This document shows, piece after piece, positions 20,015 to 32,307 of a stretch of 64,000 nucleotides of DNA. Made by a program: the position numbers and the translations under genes. The DNA is from Alphaproteobacteria bacterium (lineage in GTDB: Bacteria > Pseudomonadota > Alphaproteobacteria > Caulobacterales > Caulobacteraceae): NCBI GenBank assembly GCA_018821435.1, contig JAHJME010000012.1, positions 62,001 to 126,000 of the forward strand, in the 5' to 3' direction. How positions within the stretch are numbered: the first letter of the stretch is position 1; each line of letters begins with the position of its first letter. The notes below the pieces were generated by a model. The model had not been told where the DNA came from. It made no database searches and saw only the letters and a program-made list of their open reading frames with translations.

Positions 20015-20931
20015 TGCGCTATCGCGCGCTGGGCGACACCGGCCTGACCGTCTCCGAGCTGGGCTTCGGCTGCGCGAGCTGGTGGGGCAAGCCTCGGTTC
20101 GCCGAGGCGACCGCGGTCGGCCTGGTCCACCAGGCCCTGGATCGGGGCGTCACCCTGTTCGACACCGGCGCCAGCTATTCCGCCGGCGAGGCCGAGCCGC
20201 GTCTGGGCCGGGCGCTGAAGGGCCGCGACACCTCCCGGCTGGTGGTCGCCACCAAGGCCGGCACCTATCACGCGGGCGGTGGCCGGATCGCCCGGGACAT
20301 GTCGCCCGCCGCCATCGCCGCCAGCGCCGAGCGCAGCCTGACGAACCTCGGCCTGGAGACGCTGGGCCTGCTGCAACTGCACGGTCCGTCGATCCCCGAG
20401 CTGGAGGCGGCGATGGAGACCCTGGCCGAGCTCAAGCGGCGGGGCCTGATCCGCGCGGCCGGGCTGAACAGCTTCGACCCAGCCGTGATCGCGCACGCCG
20501 TCGGCCTGGCCGGCATCGACGTGGTGATGGTCGACTACAACGTTCTGCGGCCCGAACGGGAGCCGCTGATCGCGCGGGCCGCGGCCGCGGGGAAGGGGGT
20601 GTTGGCCGGCATGCCGCTGGCCATGGGGCACACCAGGCCGCTGCTCGACCGCCTGCGCGGCCCCCAGGACCTCTGGTACGCCGCCCGCGCCCTGGCCAAG
20701 CATCGCGTCGAACTCACGCGCGGCGCCAAATTCCGGTTCCTGCACCGCCTGCCGGACATGAGCGGGTCCCAGGCCGCCCTGACCTATGTGTTGGCCAATC
20801 CGGGCGTCAGCGCCGCCGTCTTCGGCGCAACCCGGCCGGAACACCTGGCTGAAAACCTGGCCGCGTCGGGCCTGATGCTGCCGAACGGGGTGACGGCCCG
20901 CATCCGCGCCGCGCAGAAGGTAAGCCCCTGA
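20014..20931 (+). CDS. Aldo/keto reductase
   Basis: 305 aa from the ATG that overlaps the previous stop; a longer in-frame reading upstream is a shadow of the hydrolase gene. The catalytic tetrad is D50, Y55, K81 and H123 (DTGASYS, TKAG, LQLHGPS). A TIM-barrel NADPH-dependent enzyme close to the D-threo-aldose dehydrogenase / plant-type AKR group. It is translationally coupled to the esterase, so the two may act on the same metabolite; substrate unknown. Confidence 0.9.
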   Translation: MRYRALGDTGLTVSELGFGCASWWGKPRFAEATAVGLVHQALDRGVTLFDTGASYSAGEAEPRLGRALKGRDTSRLVVATKAGTYHAGGGRIARDMSPAAIAASAERSLTNLGLETLGLLQLHGPSIPELEAAMETLAELKRRGLIRAAGLNSFDPAVIAHAVGLAGIDVVMVDYNVLRPEREPLIARAAAAGKGVLAGMPLAMGHTRPLLDRLRGPQDLWYAARALAKHRVELTRGAKFRFLHRLPDMSGSQAALTYVLANPGVSAAVFGATRPEHLAENLAASGLMLPNGVTARIRAAQKVSP

Positions 20932-21015
20932 CGTTGCGTGAGGACTTTCGCCGGCCGTCGGCGGGAGTCATGCTGCGGCAACCAGAACAACGATAACCTA
21001 CGGGCAGGAAGCAAC

Positions 21016-22941
21016 ATGGCCGACGTTCCCGCGAACCTCGAGGACGTTCTGAAGGACGCCCACCTGCCGGCGCTGCTGACCGCCATGGTGCACATGACGG
21101 GCGACACGGGCTGGATGCGGCCCGAGTGGACGCCGCTCTACAACCCGATGGACCGGGCCGACATCGGCATCTCGGCGGCGGCGCAGGACGACGCCCGCAA
21201 GGCCGCCGCCGACGCGATCCGCGCCTATCTGGCGGGCAAGCCGCTGCAGATGGAGAAGACGGACACGGCGACGCTTCGCCGCCAGATGGACTTCGTCTCC
21301 GGCGCGCCGATCCCCGAGCAGTACGTGGACTTCCTGGTCGACGAGCTGAGCCTGGCGGGCAAGAGCACGAAGGACCCGCAGTTCGACCAGCCGCAGCTGC
21401 AGGCCGCCGCGCGCAAGCTGAAGGTGCTGGTGATCGGCGCCGGCATGACCGGCCTGCTGGCCGGCATCCGGCTGGCCCAGGCCGGCGTGCCGTTCGAGAT
21501 CGTGGACAAGAACGCCGATGTGGGCGGCACCTGGTTCGAGAACACCTATCCCGGCTGCCGGGTGGACAACTCGAACCACATGTACAGCTACTCGTTCGAG
21601 CCCAACCACGCTTGGCCCCAGCACTTCTCGCCCCAGCCGGTGCTGCTGGAGTACTTCCGCGGCATCGCGGCCAAGTACGACCTGCGTAAACACATCCGCT
21701 TCGAGACCCTGGTCGAGACCGTGGCGTGGGACGAGGGTCGTTCGGTCTGGCGCGCGACGCTGAAGGGACCGGGTGGCAAGACCGAGGTGGTCGAGGCCAA
21801 TGCGGTCGTCACCGCCGTGGGCCAGCTCAACAAGCCGCGCATGCCCGACATCGAGGGCGTGGGCACGTTCGAAGGCCCGGCGTTCCACTCGGCCGAATGG
21901 CGCCACGACGTGGACCTGAAGGGCAAGCGCGTCGGCGTGATCGGCACCGGCGCCTCGGCCTATCAGTTCGTGCCCGAGATCGCGCCGGACGTGGCGCAGA
22001 TGACCGTCTTCCAGCGCTCGCCGCCCTGGGGCCTGCCGGTGCCGCACTACCACGACAACGTCCCGGACAACATGAAGTGGGTGTTGGAGCACGTGCCCTA
22101 TTTCGACAAATGGTACCGGTTCTACCTGTTCTGGACGACCACCGAGGGCTTCCTGCCGATGGTGAAGTCCGACCCGACGTGGAACGGCGGGCCGGGCGCG
22201 GTCAGCCCGGAGAACGCCATGCTGCGCGAGATGGTGATCGAGTCGTACCGCGCGCAGATGACCGTGCGGCCCGAGCTGCTGGACAAGGTGACGCCCAACT
22301 ACCCGATCGGCGGCAAGCGCGCGGTGCTGGACAACGGCGTCTGGCTGGCCGCCCTGCAACGCGACAACGTCGAACTGGTCACCGAGAAGATCGCCAGGAT
22401 CACGCCCAAGGGCATCGTCACGGCCGACGGCGTCGAGCATGAGTACGACGTGCTGATCTACAGCACCGGCTTCCAGGCCTCGAACTTCCTGGCCTATCTG
22501 AAGGTGAAGGGCCGGGGCGGGCGCGACCTGCACGAGACCTGGGGCGGCGACGCCAAGGCCTATCTGGGCATGACCGTGCCGGGCTTCCCGAACTTCTTCA
22601 TCACCTACGGGCCCAACACCAACATCGTCGTCAACGGCTCGATCATCTTCTTCTCGGAGTGCTCGATCCGCTACATCGTCGGCTCGCTGAAGCTGCTGGC
22701 CGAGACCGGCGCACGGTCCATGGAGCCGAAACAGGCCGTCCACGACGACTTCAACCGACGGGTCGACGAGGCCAACGCCGGCTGGGCCTGGGGCTCGCCC
22801 AACGTCTCCAGCTGGTACAAGAACAGCTTCGGCCGCGTCAGCCAGAACTGGCCCTTCGGCCTGATCGACTACTGGCAGGCCACCCTGGCCCCCAACCCCG
22901 ACGACTTCGTCCTGGAGCGGACCCCCGAGCCGGTGGCCTAA
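21016..22941 (+). CDS. Flavin monooxygenase, Baeyer-Villiger type (4-hydroxyacetophenone monooxygenase-like)
   Basis: 641 aa; ATG 21016 has AGGA upstream. An N-terminal helical extension of about 135 aa, typical of HapE-like enzymes, precedes two Rossmann motifs, GAGMTG (FAD) and GTGASA (NADPH). Between them lies the BVMO fingerprint FEGPAFHSAEW (FxGxxxHxxxW), and VGGTW follows the FAD site. The family inserts oxygen into ketones to give esters. The esterase and AKR upstream would suit a ketone-to-ester-to-acid/alcohol route, which is inference. Its stop overlaps that of the convergent DUF2891 gene. Confidence 0.92.
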   Translation: MADVPANLEDVLKDAHLPALLTAMVHMTGDTGWMRPEWTPLYNPMDRADIGISAAAQDDARKAAADAIRAYLAGKPLQMEKTDTATLRRQMDFVSGAPIPEQYVDFLVDELSLAGKSTKDPQFDQPQLQAAARKLKVLVIGAGMTGLLAGIRLAQAGVPFEIVDKNADVGGTWFENTYPGCRVDNSNHMYSYSFEPNHAWPQHFSPQPVLLEYFRGIAAKYDLRKHIRFETLVETVAWDEGRSVWRATLKGPGGKTEVVEANAVVTAVGQLNKPRMPDIEGVGTFEGPAFHSAEWRHDVDLKGKRVGVIGTGASAYQFVPEIAPDVAQMTVFQRSPPWGLPVPHYHDNVPDNMKWVLEHVPYFDKWYRFYLFWTTTEGFLPMVKSDPTWNGGPGAVSPENAMLREMVIESYRAQMTVRPELLDKVTPNYPIGGKRAVLDNGVWLAALQRDNVELVTEKIARITPKGIVTADGVEHEYDVLIYSTGFQASNFLAYLKVKGRGGRDLHETWGGDAKAYLGMTVPGFPNFFITYGPNTNIVVNGSIIFFSECSIRYIVGSLKLLAETGARSMEPKQAVHDDFNRRVDEANAGWAWGSPNVSSWYKNSFGRVSQNWPFGLIDYWQATLAPNPDDFVLERTPEPVA

Positions 22942-23951
22942 CCCGCCGTCAGCGCCAGCAGCGCGAACGACGCCAGCCAGTGCTCGCCCATGTAGTCGCC
23001 GGCCACATGTGGCAGGCTGGCGGCGAGGTGGCGCTGGGCGGCGTCTTCGATCACCGGGCGGGCGGGATCGTCGGCCGGCAGGGCCGCCGCCAGCTCGCGC
23101 CAGCACCACGCCCGGGACAGATTCAGCCCGTCCAGGTGCACGATCTTGCCGTCGGTCCGGTCGGTGACGACGGCGGGGGTGAAAAGGGTGGCCGGCCGGG
23201 CCTCGTCGGCGTGCGGCAGGTAGTCGGCGAACCAGGTCTGAAAGGTGTTGTCCGGCAGCAGCCGCCGCAGGCATTCGGCCGTGGTCAGGGTCGCCGAGAG
23301 GAAGTCGTCGCCGGACGGCTCCCACGCCTGGGCGTTGCGGTCGGCCAGATACCAGTCGCGCGCCTTGCCCTCGAACAGCGCCAGCAGCTCGCCGTCGTTG
23401 GTCGCGGCCGCGTAGTCGCTGGCCAGGGCCAGGGCGAAGGCCGTCGAGGAATGCACGCCTGTGCGGATCGGGTAGGCGGCGACAGGCAGGAAGTCGCGGA
23501 ACCGCTGGGCGAAGGCCTCGGCCAGCGGGGCGTGCGTAGCGGCCCACGGCGTCTCGTGCAGCAGGAGCTCGGCCTGGAGCTTCAGCAGCCAGCCCCAGCC
23601 GTAGGGCCGCTCGAAGCCGCGTGCGGAGGGGCGCGCCAGATAGTCGACCTCGACGGCCACCTTGGCGTGGGTGAACGCGTCGTCGAACAGGTCGCGGATC
23701 GCGGGCGCCTCGGGGATCTCCGGGTGGAGGCGCAGCACGGTGGCCAGGGTCCAGTAGCCGTGGACGCAGGAATGCCAATCGAAGCTGCCGAAGAAGATCG
23801 GGTGCAGCTCGCGCGGGCCCTTCACGTCATCCGGGCCACTGAGGACGTGGTCCATCTTGTTCGGGTACTCGCGAGCCACGTGACCCAGGGCCAGGCGGGC
23901 GAACTGTGACGCCAGCTCCGGCGTCAGGCGGTCAGCGGAAAGCGAGGACAT
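22938..23951 (-). CDS. DUF2891 family protein
   Basis: 337 aa cytoplasmic protein rich in Trp/His helices (HPIFFGSFDWHSCVHGYW, GWGWLLKLQAELL, GEHWLASFALLAL), consistent with the alpha/alpha-toroid-like DUF2891 family. Catalytic role unknown; the conserved DWHSCVHG segment suggests an enzyme. The ATG overlaps the end of the DUF979 gene by 20 nt, making it the third gene of a DUF969-DUF979-DUF2891 operon, which suggests it processes what the transporter imports. Confidence 0.87.
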   Translation of the reverse strand: MSSLSADRLTPELASQFARLALGHVAREYPNKMDHVLSGPDDVKGPRELHPIFFGSFDWHSCVHGYWTLATVLRLHPEIPEAPAIRDLFDDAFTHAKVAVEVDYLARPSARGFERPYGWGWLLKLQAELLLHETPWAATHAPLAEAFAQRFRDFLPVAAYPIRTGVHSSTAFALALASDYAAATNDGELLALFEGKARDWYLADRNAQAWEPSGDDFLSATLTTAECLRRLLPDNTFQTWFADYLPHADEARPATLFTPAVVTDRTDGKIVHLDGLNLSRAWCWRELAAALPADDPARPVIEDAAQRHLAASLPHVAGDYMGEHWLASFALLALTAG

Positions 23952-24885
23952 ACATCAGCACCACGTTGGCGATCAGCAGGGGGAGTGCGGTGGGGATCTG
24001 CGCCTTGATCACGGCATAACGGTCCGGCAACTCCAGCAGCGCCGCCGGGACCAGGTTGAAGTTGGCGGCCAGCGGGGTCATCAGCGTGCCGCAGAAGCCC
24101 GACAGCATGCCGATGGAGGCGACCACGGCCGGGTCGCCGCCGAACTTGTGGATCAGGATCGGCAGGCCGATGCCCGCGGTCATCACCGGGAAGGCGGCGA
24201 ACGCGTTGCCCATGATCATCGTGAACCCGGCCATGCCCAGGCAATAGACCGCCACCGCCGTCAGCCGGGCGTCCATGGGGATCCAGGTGGTGACCAGGTC
24301 GCCGATCACCTGGCCCACGCCCGCCAGAGCGAAGATCGCCCCCAGCGCCGCCAGCATCTGCGGCAGCATCGCCGCCCAGCCCACGGTGTCCATCAGCCGG
24401 CGGCCTTCCTGCAGCGGGCTGATCAGCGGCTGGCGCAGCAGGATCAACGCCACGGCGACGGCGATGACGGCCGCCAGCGCCAGCGAGATTGGGGTCGCCT
24501 GTTTCGGATCGAGCAGCGGCGTGCCCCCGAACGCCATCGGCTTCAGCACCAAAACCCCGAACGCCACCACGACGGGCAGGGTGAGGGCGGGAATGAACAG
24601 CTTCTCGCCGAACCGCTCGGCCAGGGCCTTGCGCTCCGCGGGAGAGGTGGTGGCGGGCTGGCCGCGGCCCAGCAGGCCGAAGCCGGCGATGGCGGCCAGG
24701 CCCATCACCAGGACCCCGTTGCCCAGGTCGCCCAGGTGATCGCCAGCCAGGTAGCTCACCGCGACCAGGCCCCAGAAGGCCGCGTTGCCGAAGCGCTTGG
24801 CGTTGTTCCGGTCCATGGCGCTCAGCACCGCGAAGGCGGTGAAGACGACACCGGTCAGGATGTAGACGGCGGAGAGCTTGATCAT
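23932..24885 (-). CDS. DUF979 family membrane protein, predicted 5-oxoproline transporter subunit
   Basis: 317 aa, about nine hydrophobic helices, from an ATG overlapping the DUF969 stop as ATGA. Conserved-looking segments include MIMGNAFAAFPVMTAGIGLP and SGFCGTLMTPLAANFN, typical of DUF979. DUF969 and DUF979 proteins are always paired and are annotated as the two subunits of a 5-oxoproline transporter because they neighbour pyroglutamyl peptidase genes in Gram-positives. No peptidase of that type is visible here; DUF2891 takes that place. Confidence 0.88.
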   Translation of the reverse strand: MIKLSAVYILTGVVFTAFAVLSAMDRNNAKRFGNAAFWGLVAVSYLAGDHLGDLGNGVLVMGLAAIAGFGLLGRGQPATTSPAERKALAERFGEKLFIPALTLPVVVAFGVLVLKPMAFGGTPLLDPKQATPISLALAAVIAVAVALILLRQPLISPLQEGRRLMDTVGWAAMLPQMLAALGAIFALAGVGQVIGDLVTTWIPMDARLTAVAVYCLGMAGFTMIMGNAFAAFPVMTAGIGLPILIHKFGGDPAVVASIGMLSGFCGTLMTPLAANFNLVPAALLELPDRYAVIKAQIPTALPLLIANVVLMYVLAFR

Positions 24886-25550
24886 ACGCCTGGCCCCCGC
24901 CGCAGCTTGCGGTCGAACAGCAGCAACCGGCCGGCGTGCAGGACGAAGGCGATGATCGCCGTGGGGATCGCCCACATCGAGAGGTGGAGCGGCTCGATGA
25001 CGATGCCGCTGCTGGCCAGGAAGCCCACCATCAGCAGGATCGAGCCGATGGCGATGAAGATGTCCTCGCCGAAGAACAGGCCGATGTTGTCGGTGGCCGA
25101 CGCCATGGCGCGGACGTCCTGGCGGGTCTCGTCGCTGAGCTCGCCGGTGCGCGCCTCGACCGCGCCCTCGGCCATCGGTGCGACCATGGGCCGGACGCTC
25201 TGGGCGTGGCCGGCGATCGAGGTCAGGCCCAGCGCCGAGGTGAGCTGCCGGAATGCCAGGTAGCCGATCAGGAACGGGCCGACCGACACGCCCTTGAACC
25301 GGGCGATCAGCGACCGCGCGCGCTCCTGCAAGCCCGCCCGCTCGACCACGCCGATCACCGGCAGCACCAGATAGGCGGCGGTGACGAAGCGGTTCTCGTT
25401 GAACGCCTTGCCGAAGGCTTCCAGCACTTCGACCGGTGTCAGCCCGGCGGCGATCCCCGTGACGAAGGCGGCGATGGTGACCACCAGCAGCGGGTTCAGC
25501 CGCACCGCGAAGCCGACCACCACCGCGGCCACGCCCAAAAGCGTCAGCAT
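24882..25550 (-). CDS. DUF969 family membrane protein, predicted 5-oxoproline transporter subunit
   Basis: 222 aa, about six helices; GGGAG stands 5 nt before ATG 25550. Signature regions FNENRFVTAAYLVLPVIGVVE and ALGLTSIAGHAQSVRPMVAPM fit DUF969. First gene of the three-gene reverse-strand operon; 120 bp separate it from the divergent RsmB-like gene, so promoters for both lie there. Confidence 0.88.
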   Translation of the reverse strand: MLTLLGVAAVVVGFAVRLNPLLVVTIAAFVTGIAAGLTPVEVLEAFGKAFNENRFVTAAYLVLPVIGVVERAGLQERARSLIARFKGVSVGPFLIGYLAFRQLTSALGLTSIAGHAQSVRPMVAPMAEGAVEARTGELSDETRQDVRAMASATDNIGLFFGEDIFIAIGSILLMVGFLASSGIVIEPLHLSMWAIPTAIIAFVLHAGRLLLFDRKLRRGPGV

Positions 25551-25670
25551 GCCGGCTCCCCAATGATTCCAGGGTATTGGAGCGGTTGGCGAGAGGGTTG
25601 TCCACGCGCCGTCCCTGGACGCGGCTCTGGAAGGCGTCTAGTCCCGCCGTTCCTCTGGATCATCCCCATC

Positions 25671-28993
<3,323 letters not shown>

Positions 28994-29064
28994 GACGCCC
29001 CGGATAGGAGGGTGAGGCGGTGAATACAACACGCCAAACGACGCGTCGCCGGACGCGCCGGTCG

Positions 29065-29889
29065 CTACCGCCGCGCCATCCACGCGTCGGCGAGCGCCAG
29101 GAACCCGTCCACCGGCACCACTTCCGCACGCACCTGGGGATCGATCCCGGCGGCCAGGATCAGCTCTTCGCCGCCCATCAGCTTCAGGCTGGAGCGCAGC
29201 ATCTTGCGACGCTGGCCGAAGGCGGCGGCGGTGATCTTCTGCAGGGCGTCCAGCCGTTCGCGGCTGGGGCGCTCGGCCAGCGGCGTGAGGTGGACCACGG
29301 CGGAGTCGACCTTGGGCGGGGGCGTGAACGCGCGGGCCGGCGCGTCCATCACCCGCTGCGCCTTGCAGGTGGCCTGTACGATGACGGCCAGGCGGCCATA
29401 GGCGTCCTCGCCCGGCCCCTCGGTGATCCGGTCGGCCACTTCGCGCTGGAACATCAGGGTCAGTGACCTGGGCGTCCACGGGCCGGTCAGCCACTTGATC
29501 AGCAGCGGCGTGCCGACGTTGTAGGGCAGGTTCGACACAACGTGCGCCGGTTGGCCAGCCGCGATCTCGGCCTCGTCCGCCTTCAGCGCGTCGCCGAACA
29601 CCAGCGTCAGGTTCGGCGCGATGTCGGCCACCTCCTGCAACAGCGGCGCGAACCGCTCGTCCATCTCGATCGTCGTGACGCGCGCGCCGGTCTCCAGCAG
29701 CGCGCGGGTCAGGCCGCCCGGGCCGGGCCCCACCTCGATCACGTGGTCGCCTTCGCCCACATGGGCCAGGCGGGCGATCTTGCGGGTGACGTTGAGGTCC
29801 AGCAGGAAGTGCTGGCCGAACGACTTCTTGGCCCACAGGCCGTGCGCCTCCAGCGCCTCGCGCAGGGGCGGCAGGTCCTCGACGTTCAT
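29065..29889 (-). CDS. rsmA: 16S rRNA (adenine1518/1519-N6)-dimethyltransferase
   Basis: 274 aa. KsgA signatures: [10 protein letters not shown] at the N-terminus, SAM motif [12 protein letters not shown], and the catalytic [10 protein letters not shown]. Dimethylates two adenines in the 16S rRNA 3' hairpin late in 30S assembly. ATG overlaps the pdxA stop (ATGA), as in many proteobacterial lptD-surA-pdxA-rsmA operons. Confidence 0.97.
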   Translation of the reverse strand: MNVEDLPPLREALEAHGLWAKKSFGQHFLLDLNVTRKIARLAHVGEGDHVIEVGPGPGGLTRALLETGARVTTIEMDERFAPLLQEVADIAPNLTLVFGDALKADEAEIAAGQPAHVVSNLPYNVGTPLLIKWLTGPWTPRSLTLMFQREVADRITEGPGEDAYGRLAVIVQATCKAQRVMDAPARAFTPPPKVDSAVVHLTPLAERPSRERLDALQKITAAAFGQRRKMLRSSLKLMGGEELILAAGIDPQVRAEVVPVDGFLALADAWMARR

Positions 29890-30899
29890 CGGCGGCGCCG
29901 CGCGATCTCGTCGGCGAGGCGGATGGCGGCGATCAGGCTGTCTGGCCGGGCGATGCCGCGCCCGGCGATATCGAACGCGGTGCCGTGGTCGGGCGAGGTG
30001 CGCACGATCGGCAGGCCCAGGGTGACGTTCACCCCGCCCCAGAAGTCGAGCATCTTGATCGGGATCAGCGCCTGGTCGTGATAGAGGCACAGCGCCGCGT
30101 CATAGCCGGCGCGCGCCTCGGCGTGGAACAGCGTGTCGGAGGGGTAGGGGCCCCGGGCGTCGACGCCCAGGTCCTTCAGCGCCCGGACCGCTGGCTCGAC
30201 GATCTCGATCTCCTCGCGGCCGATACCGCCGCTCTCGCCGGCATGCGGATTGAGCCCGGCCACGGCGATCCGTGGGGCGGCGATGCCGAAGTCGCGGCGC
30301 AGCGCCTGGGCGGTGACCAGACCGGCGTTGACCACCGCCTGGATGCTGAGCTTGCCGGACACCTGGGCCAGCGGCTCGTGCACGGTCACCAGCGTCACCC
30401 GCAGGTCGGCGGCGGCCAGCATCATGATCGGCCCCCGCGCGCCGTCGAAGCTGGCGGCGGAGGTCAGCTCGCCCAGGAACTCGGTGTGGCCAGGGAACTT
30501 GAAGCCGGCCGCGTACAGGGGCGCCTTGGCGATCGGTGCGGTGACGACGCCGGACACGGTCCCGGACAGGGCCAGGCCGACCGCCGTCTCGATCCATTGG
30601 ATGATGGCGCCGGCCGCGACCGGCGTGGGCTGGCCCGCGACCACGGGACCGCGCAGGGGCAAGTCGAGGACGGGGATGGCGTCCGGGAACACCGCGAGGG
30701 CCTCGTCCGGATTGGAGATGGATCGAACCTGGCGGGCGACGGCGGTCGGGGCCGAGGCCACGGCCTGGGCGTCGCCGACCACGAAGAAGCCGGGGCCGGT
30801 GGCGCGCAGCTCCCGCCACGCCTTGACGACGATCTCCGGGCCGATGCCGGCCGGGTCTCCGAGCGTGAGCGCGAGCGGTCCCGTCTTCACCGCCCCCAA
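29886..30899 (-). CDS. pdxA: 4-hydroxythreonine-4-phosphate dehydrogenase
   Basis: 337 aa Pdx[14 protein letters not shown] at the start and metal/substrate histidines in [24 protein letters not shown] and [13 protein letters not shown]. It makes the 3-carbon precursor for pyridoxal 5'-phosphate in the DXP-dependent pathway. Only 4 nt separate it from surA upstream, and it overlaps rsmA downstream. Confidence 0.97.
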   Translation of the reverse strand: MGAVKTGPLALTLGDPAGIGPEIVVKAWRELRATGPGFFVVGDAQAVASAPTAVARQVRSISNPDEALAVFPDAIPVLDLPLRGPVVAGQPTPVAAGAIIQWIETAVGLALSGTVSGVVTAPIAKAPLYAAGFKFPGHTEFLGELTSAASFDGARGPIMMLAAADLRVTLVTVHEPLAQVSGKLSIQAVVNAGLVTAQALRRDFGIAAPRIAVAGLNPHAGESGGIGREEIEIVEPAVRALKDLGVDARGPYPSDTLFHAEARAGYDAALCLYHDQALIPIKMLDFWGGVNVTLGLPIVRTSPDHGTAFDIAGRGIARPDSLIAAIRLADEIARRRR

Positions 30900-30903
30900 G
30901 ACC

Positions 30904-32265
30904 TCACTTGGTTTCGATGGTCGCCGAGTTGCGCAGGTCGCGCATGTACCGTCGCGCGATCATGCTGAGCTGCTGGCCGCGCAGGCGCCGTTCGATCTGC
31001 TCCTTGTCGGCCTGGGCGTCGCCCGCCGTGCGGCGGCTGCAGACCGAGATCAGGTGCAGACCCACCGGCGTGCGGATCGGGTCGGAGACCTCGTTCACCT
31101 TCAGCTTCTCGGCGGCCTCGCGGAAGGCGGGCGCCAGGTCGGCGACCTCGGCCTCGCCCAGGTCGCCGGCGATCACGCCCGGGGCGCCGCCGACGGCGGC
31201 TTCCATGCCGGCGCAGTTCTGGATCTTCGGCTTGATGGCCACCAGCTTGGCGCGGGCCGCGGCTTCGTCCTCGGCCGTGGCGGTCTGCGGCAGGCCGATG
31301 GCGACCTGCTTCAGGTTCACCAGGGTGGCGTTGCCGCCCGCGCGCTTCTCACGCAGGTACAGGATGTAGACGCCGTCCTTGACCTGGATCGGCTGCGACA
31401 GCTGGCCCGGGCGCATCTGCTCCAGCACGGCGCCGACCTCGGGGGGCACCTCGCTGGGGCTGACCCAGCCGGCGTCGCCGCCGTTGGCCGCGGTCGGCAG
31501 GGCCGAGAACTGGCGGGCGACGGCGGGGAAGGGCGCGCCCTGCTGCATCTGGGTGACCAGCTGCTGGGCGCCGGTCATCGCCTGCTGCATGCCGCCGACG
31601 CGGTTCGCGTCGATCAGCACTTCGCCGATGTTGTACTGCGGCTTGGCGGCCTGGGCGGCCAGCAGGGCCTGGGTGGCGGCGATCTGGTCGTCGCCGACCC
31701 GCAGGCGCGAGCCGTAACGGCCCTGGATCCAGCGCGACCAGCTGACCTGGGCGCGGAGCTGCTGTTTCAGAGTGTCCTGGCCGATGCCGCGCGAGGCGAG
31801 GAACGCCATGAACTGCTCGGCGCTCATGTTGTTGCCCTTCGCCATTTCGGCGATCTCTTCGTTGATCTCCGCGTCGTCGGCGAGAATGTCGATCTTCTGT
31901 TCCTTCTCGACGCGGCGCAGCTCCTGGAACTGGAGGTGCTCGTCGACCAGCGAGACCAGGGCCTCGCGCTGGAACTGCTGAAGGTTTTCCTGGGTAGGCT
32001 GCACGCCGGACGTGGCGATCAGCAGACGCATCCGCTGGGCCAGGTCGTAGGTCGAGACGATGTCGTCGTTCACCACGGCGGCCACCGATTCGGAGAGGCC
32101 CTGGGGCGCGGCGGGCGGCGGCGGCGCGGGGCGGTCAGCCGGCGCGGTGCCGACGACTTCGCCTACCGGCTGCTGCGCCACGGCGTGGGGCGCTGCCACC
32201 ACGGCGGCCAGGGCGCAGGCGAACGCCGCGCTCCGCGCAGTGGGACCGGTCAGATAACGCATCAT
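30904..32265 (-). CDS. surA: Periplasmic peptidyl-prolyl isomerase / chaperone SurA
   Basis: 453 aa with a signal peptide (MMRYLTGPTARSAAFACALAAVVAAPHAVA), a proline-rich linker, the SurA N-terminal chaperone domain (VVNDDIVSTYDLAQRMRLL), one clear parvulin-type PPIase region (about 210-320) and a degenerate second one. A lone cysteine pair (NCAGM, SVCSRR) may form a disulfide. SurA escorts beta-barrel proteins, including LptD, to the BAM complex; it sits directly after lptD here. Confidence 0.92.
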   Translation of the reverse strand: MMRYLTGPTARSAAFACALAAVVAAPHAVAQQPVGEVVGTAPADRPAPPPPAAPQGLSESVAAVVNDDIVSTYDLAQRMRLLIATSGVQPTQENLQQFQREALVSLVDEHLQFQELRRVEKEQKIDILADDAEINEEIAEMAKGNNMSAEQFMAFLASRGIGQDTLKQQLRAQVSWSRWIQGRYGSRLRVGDDQIAATQALLAAQAAKPQYNIGEVLIDANRVGGMQQAMTGAQQLVTQMQQGAPFPAVARQFSALPTAANGGDAGWVSPSEVPPEVGAVLEQMRPGQLSQPIQVKDGVYILYLREKRAGGNATLVNLKQVAIGLPQTATAEDEAAARAKLVAIKPKIQNCAGMEAAVGGAPGVIAGDLGEAEVADLAPAFREAAEKLKVNEVSDPIRTPVGLHLISVCSRRTAGDAQADKEQIERRLRGQQLSMIARRYMRDLRNSATIETK

Positions 32266-32307
32266 GGACGAGAGTCTTCCTTCGTGTGGCGCACTGGGTC
32301 CGCCATC

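Noticed and set aside
23932-25605. One 557-codon reverse reading spanning both DUF969 and DUF979 genes, possible fusion
   Set aside because: Only its last 317 codons match a family. The front part is out of frame with DUF969, which has its own start, ribosome site and ATGA junction.
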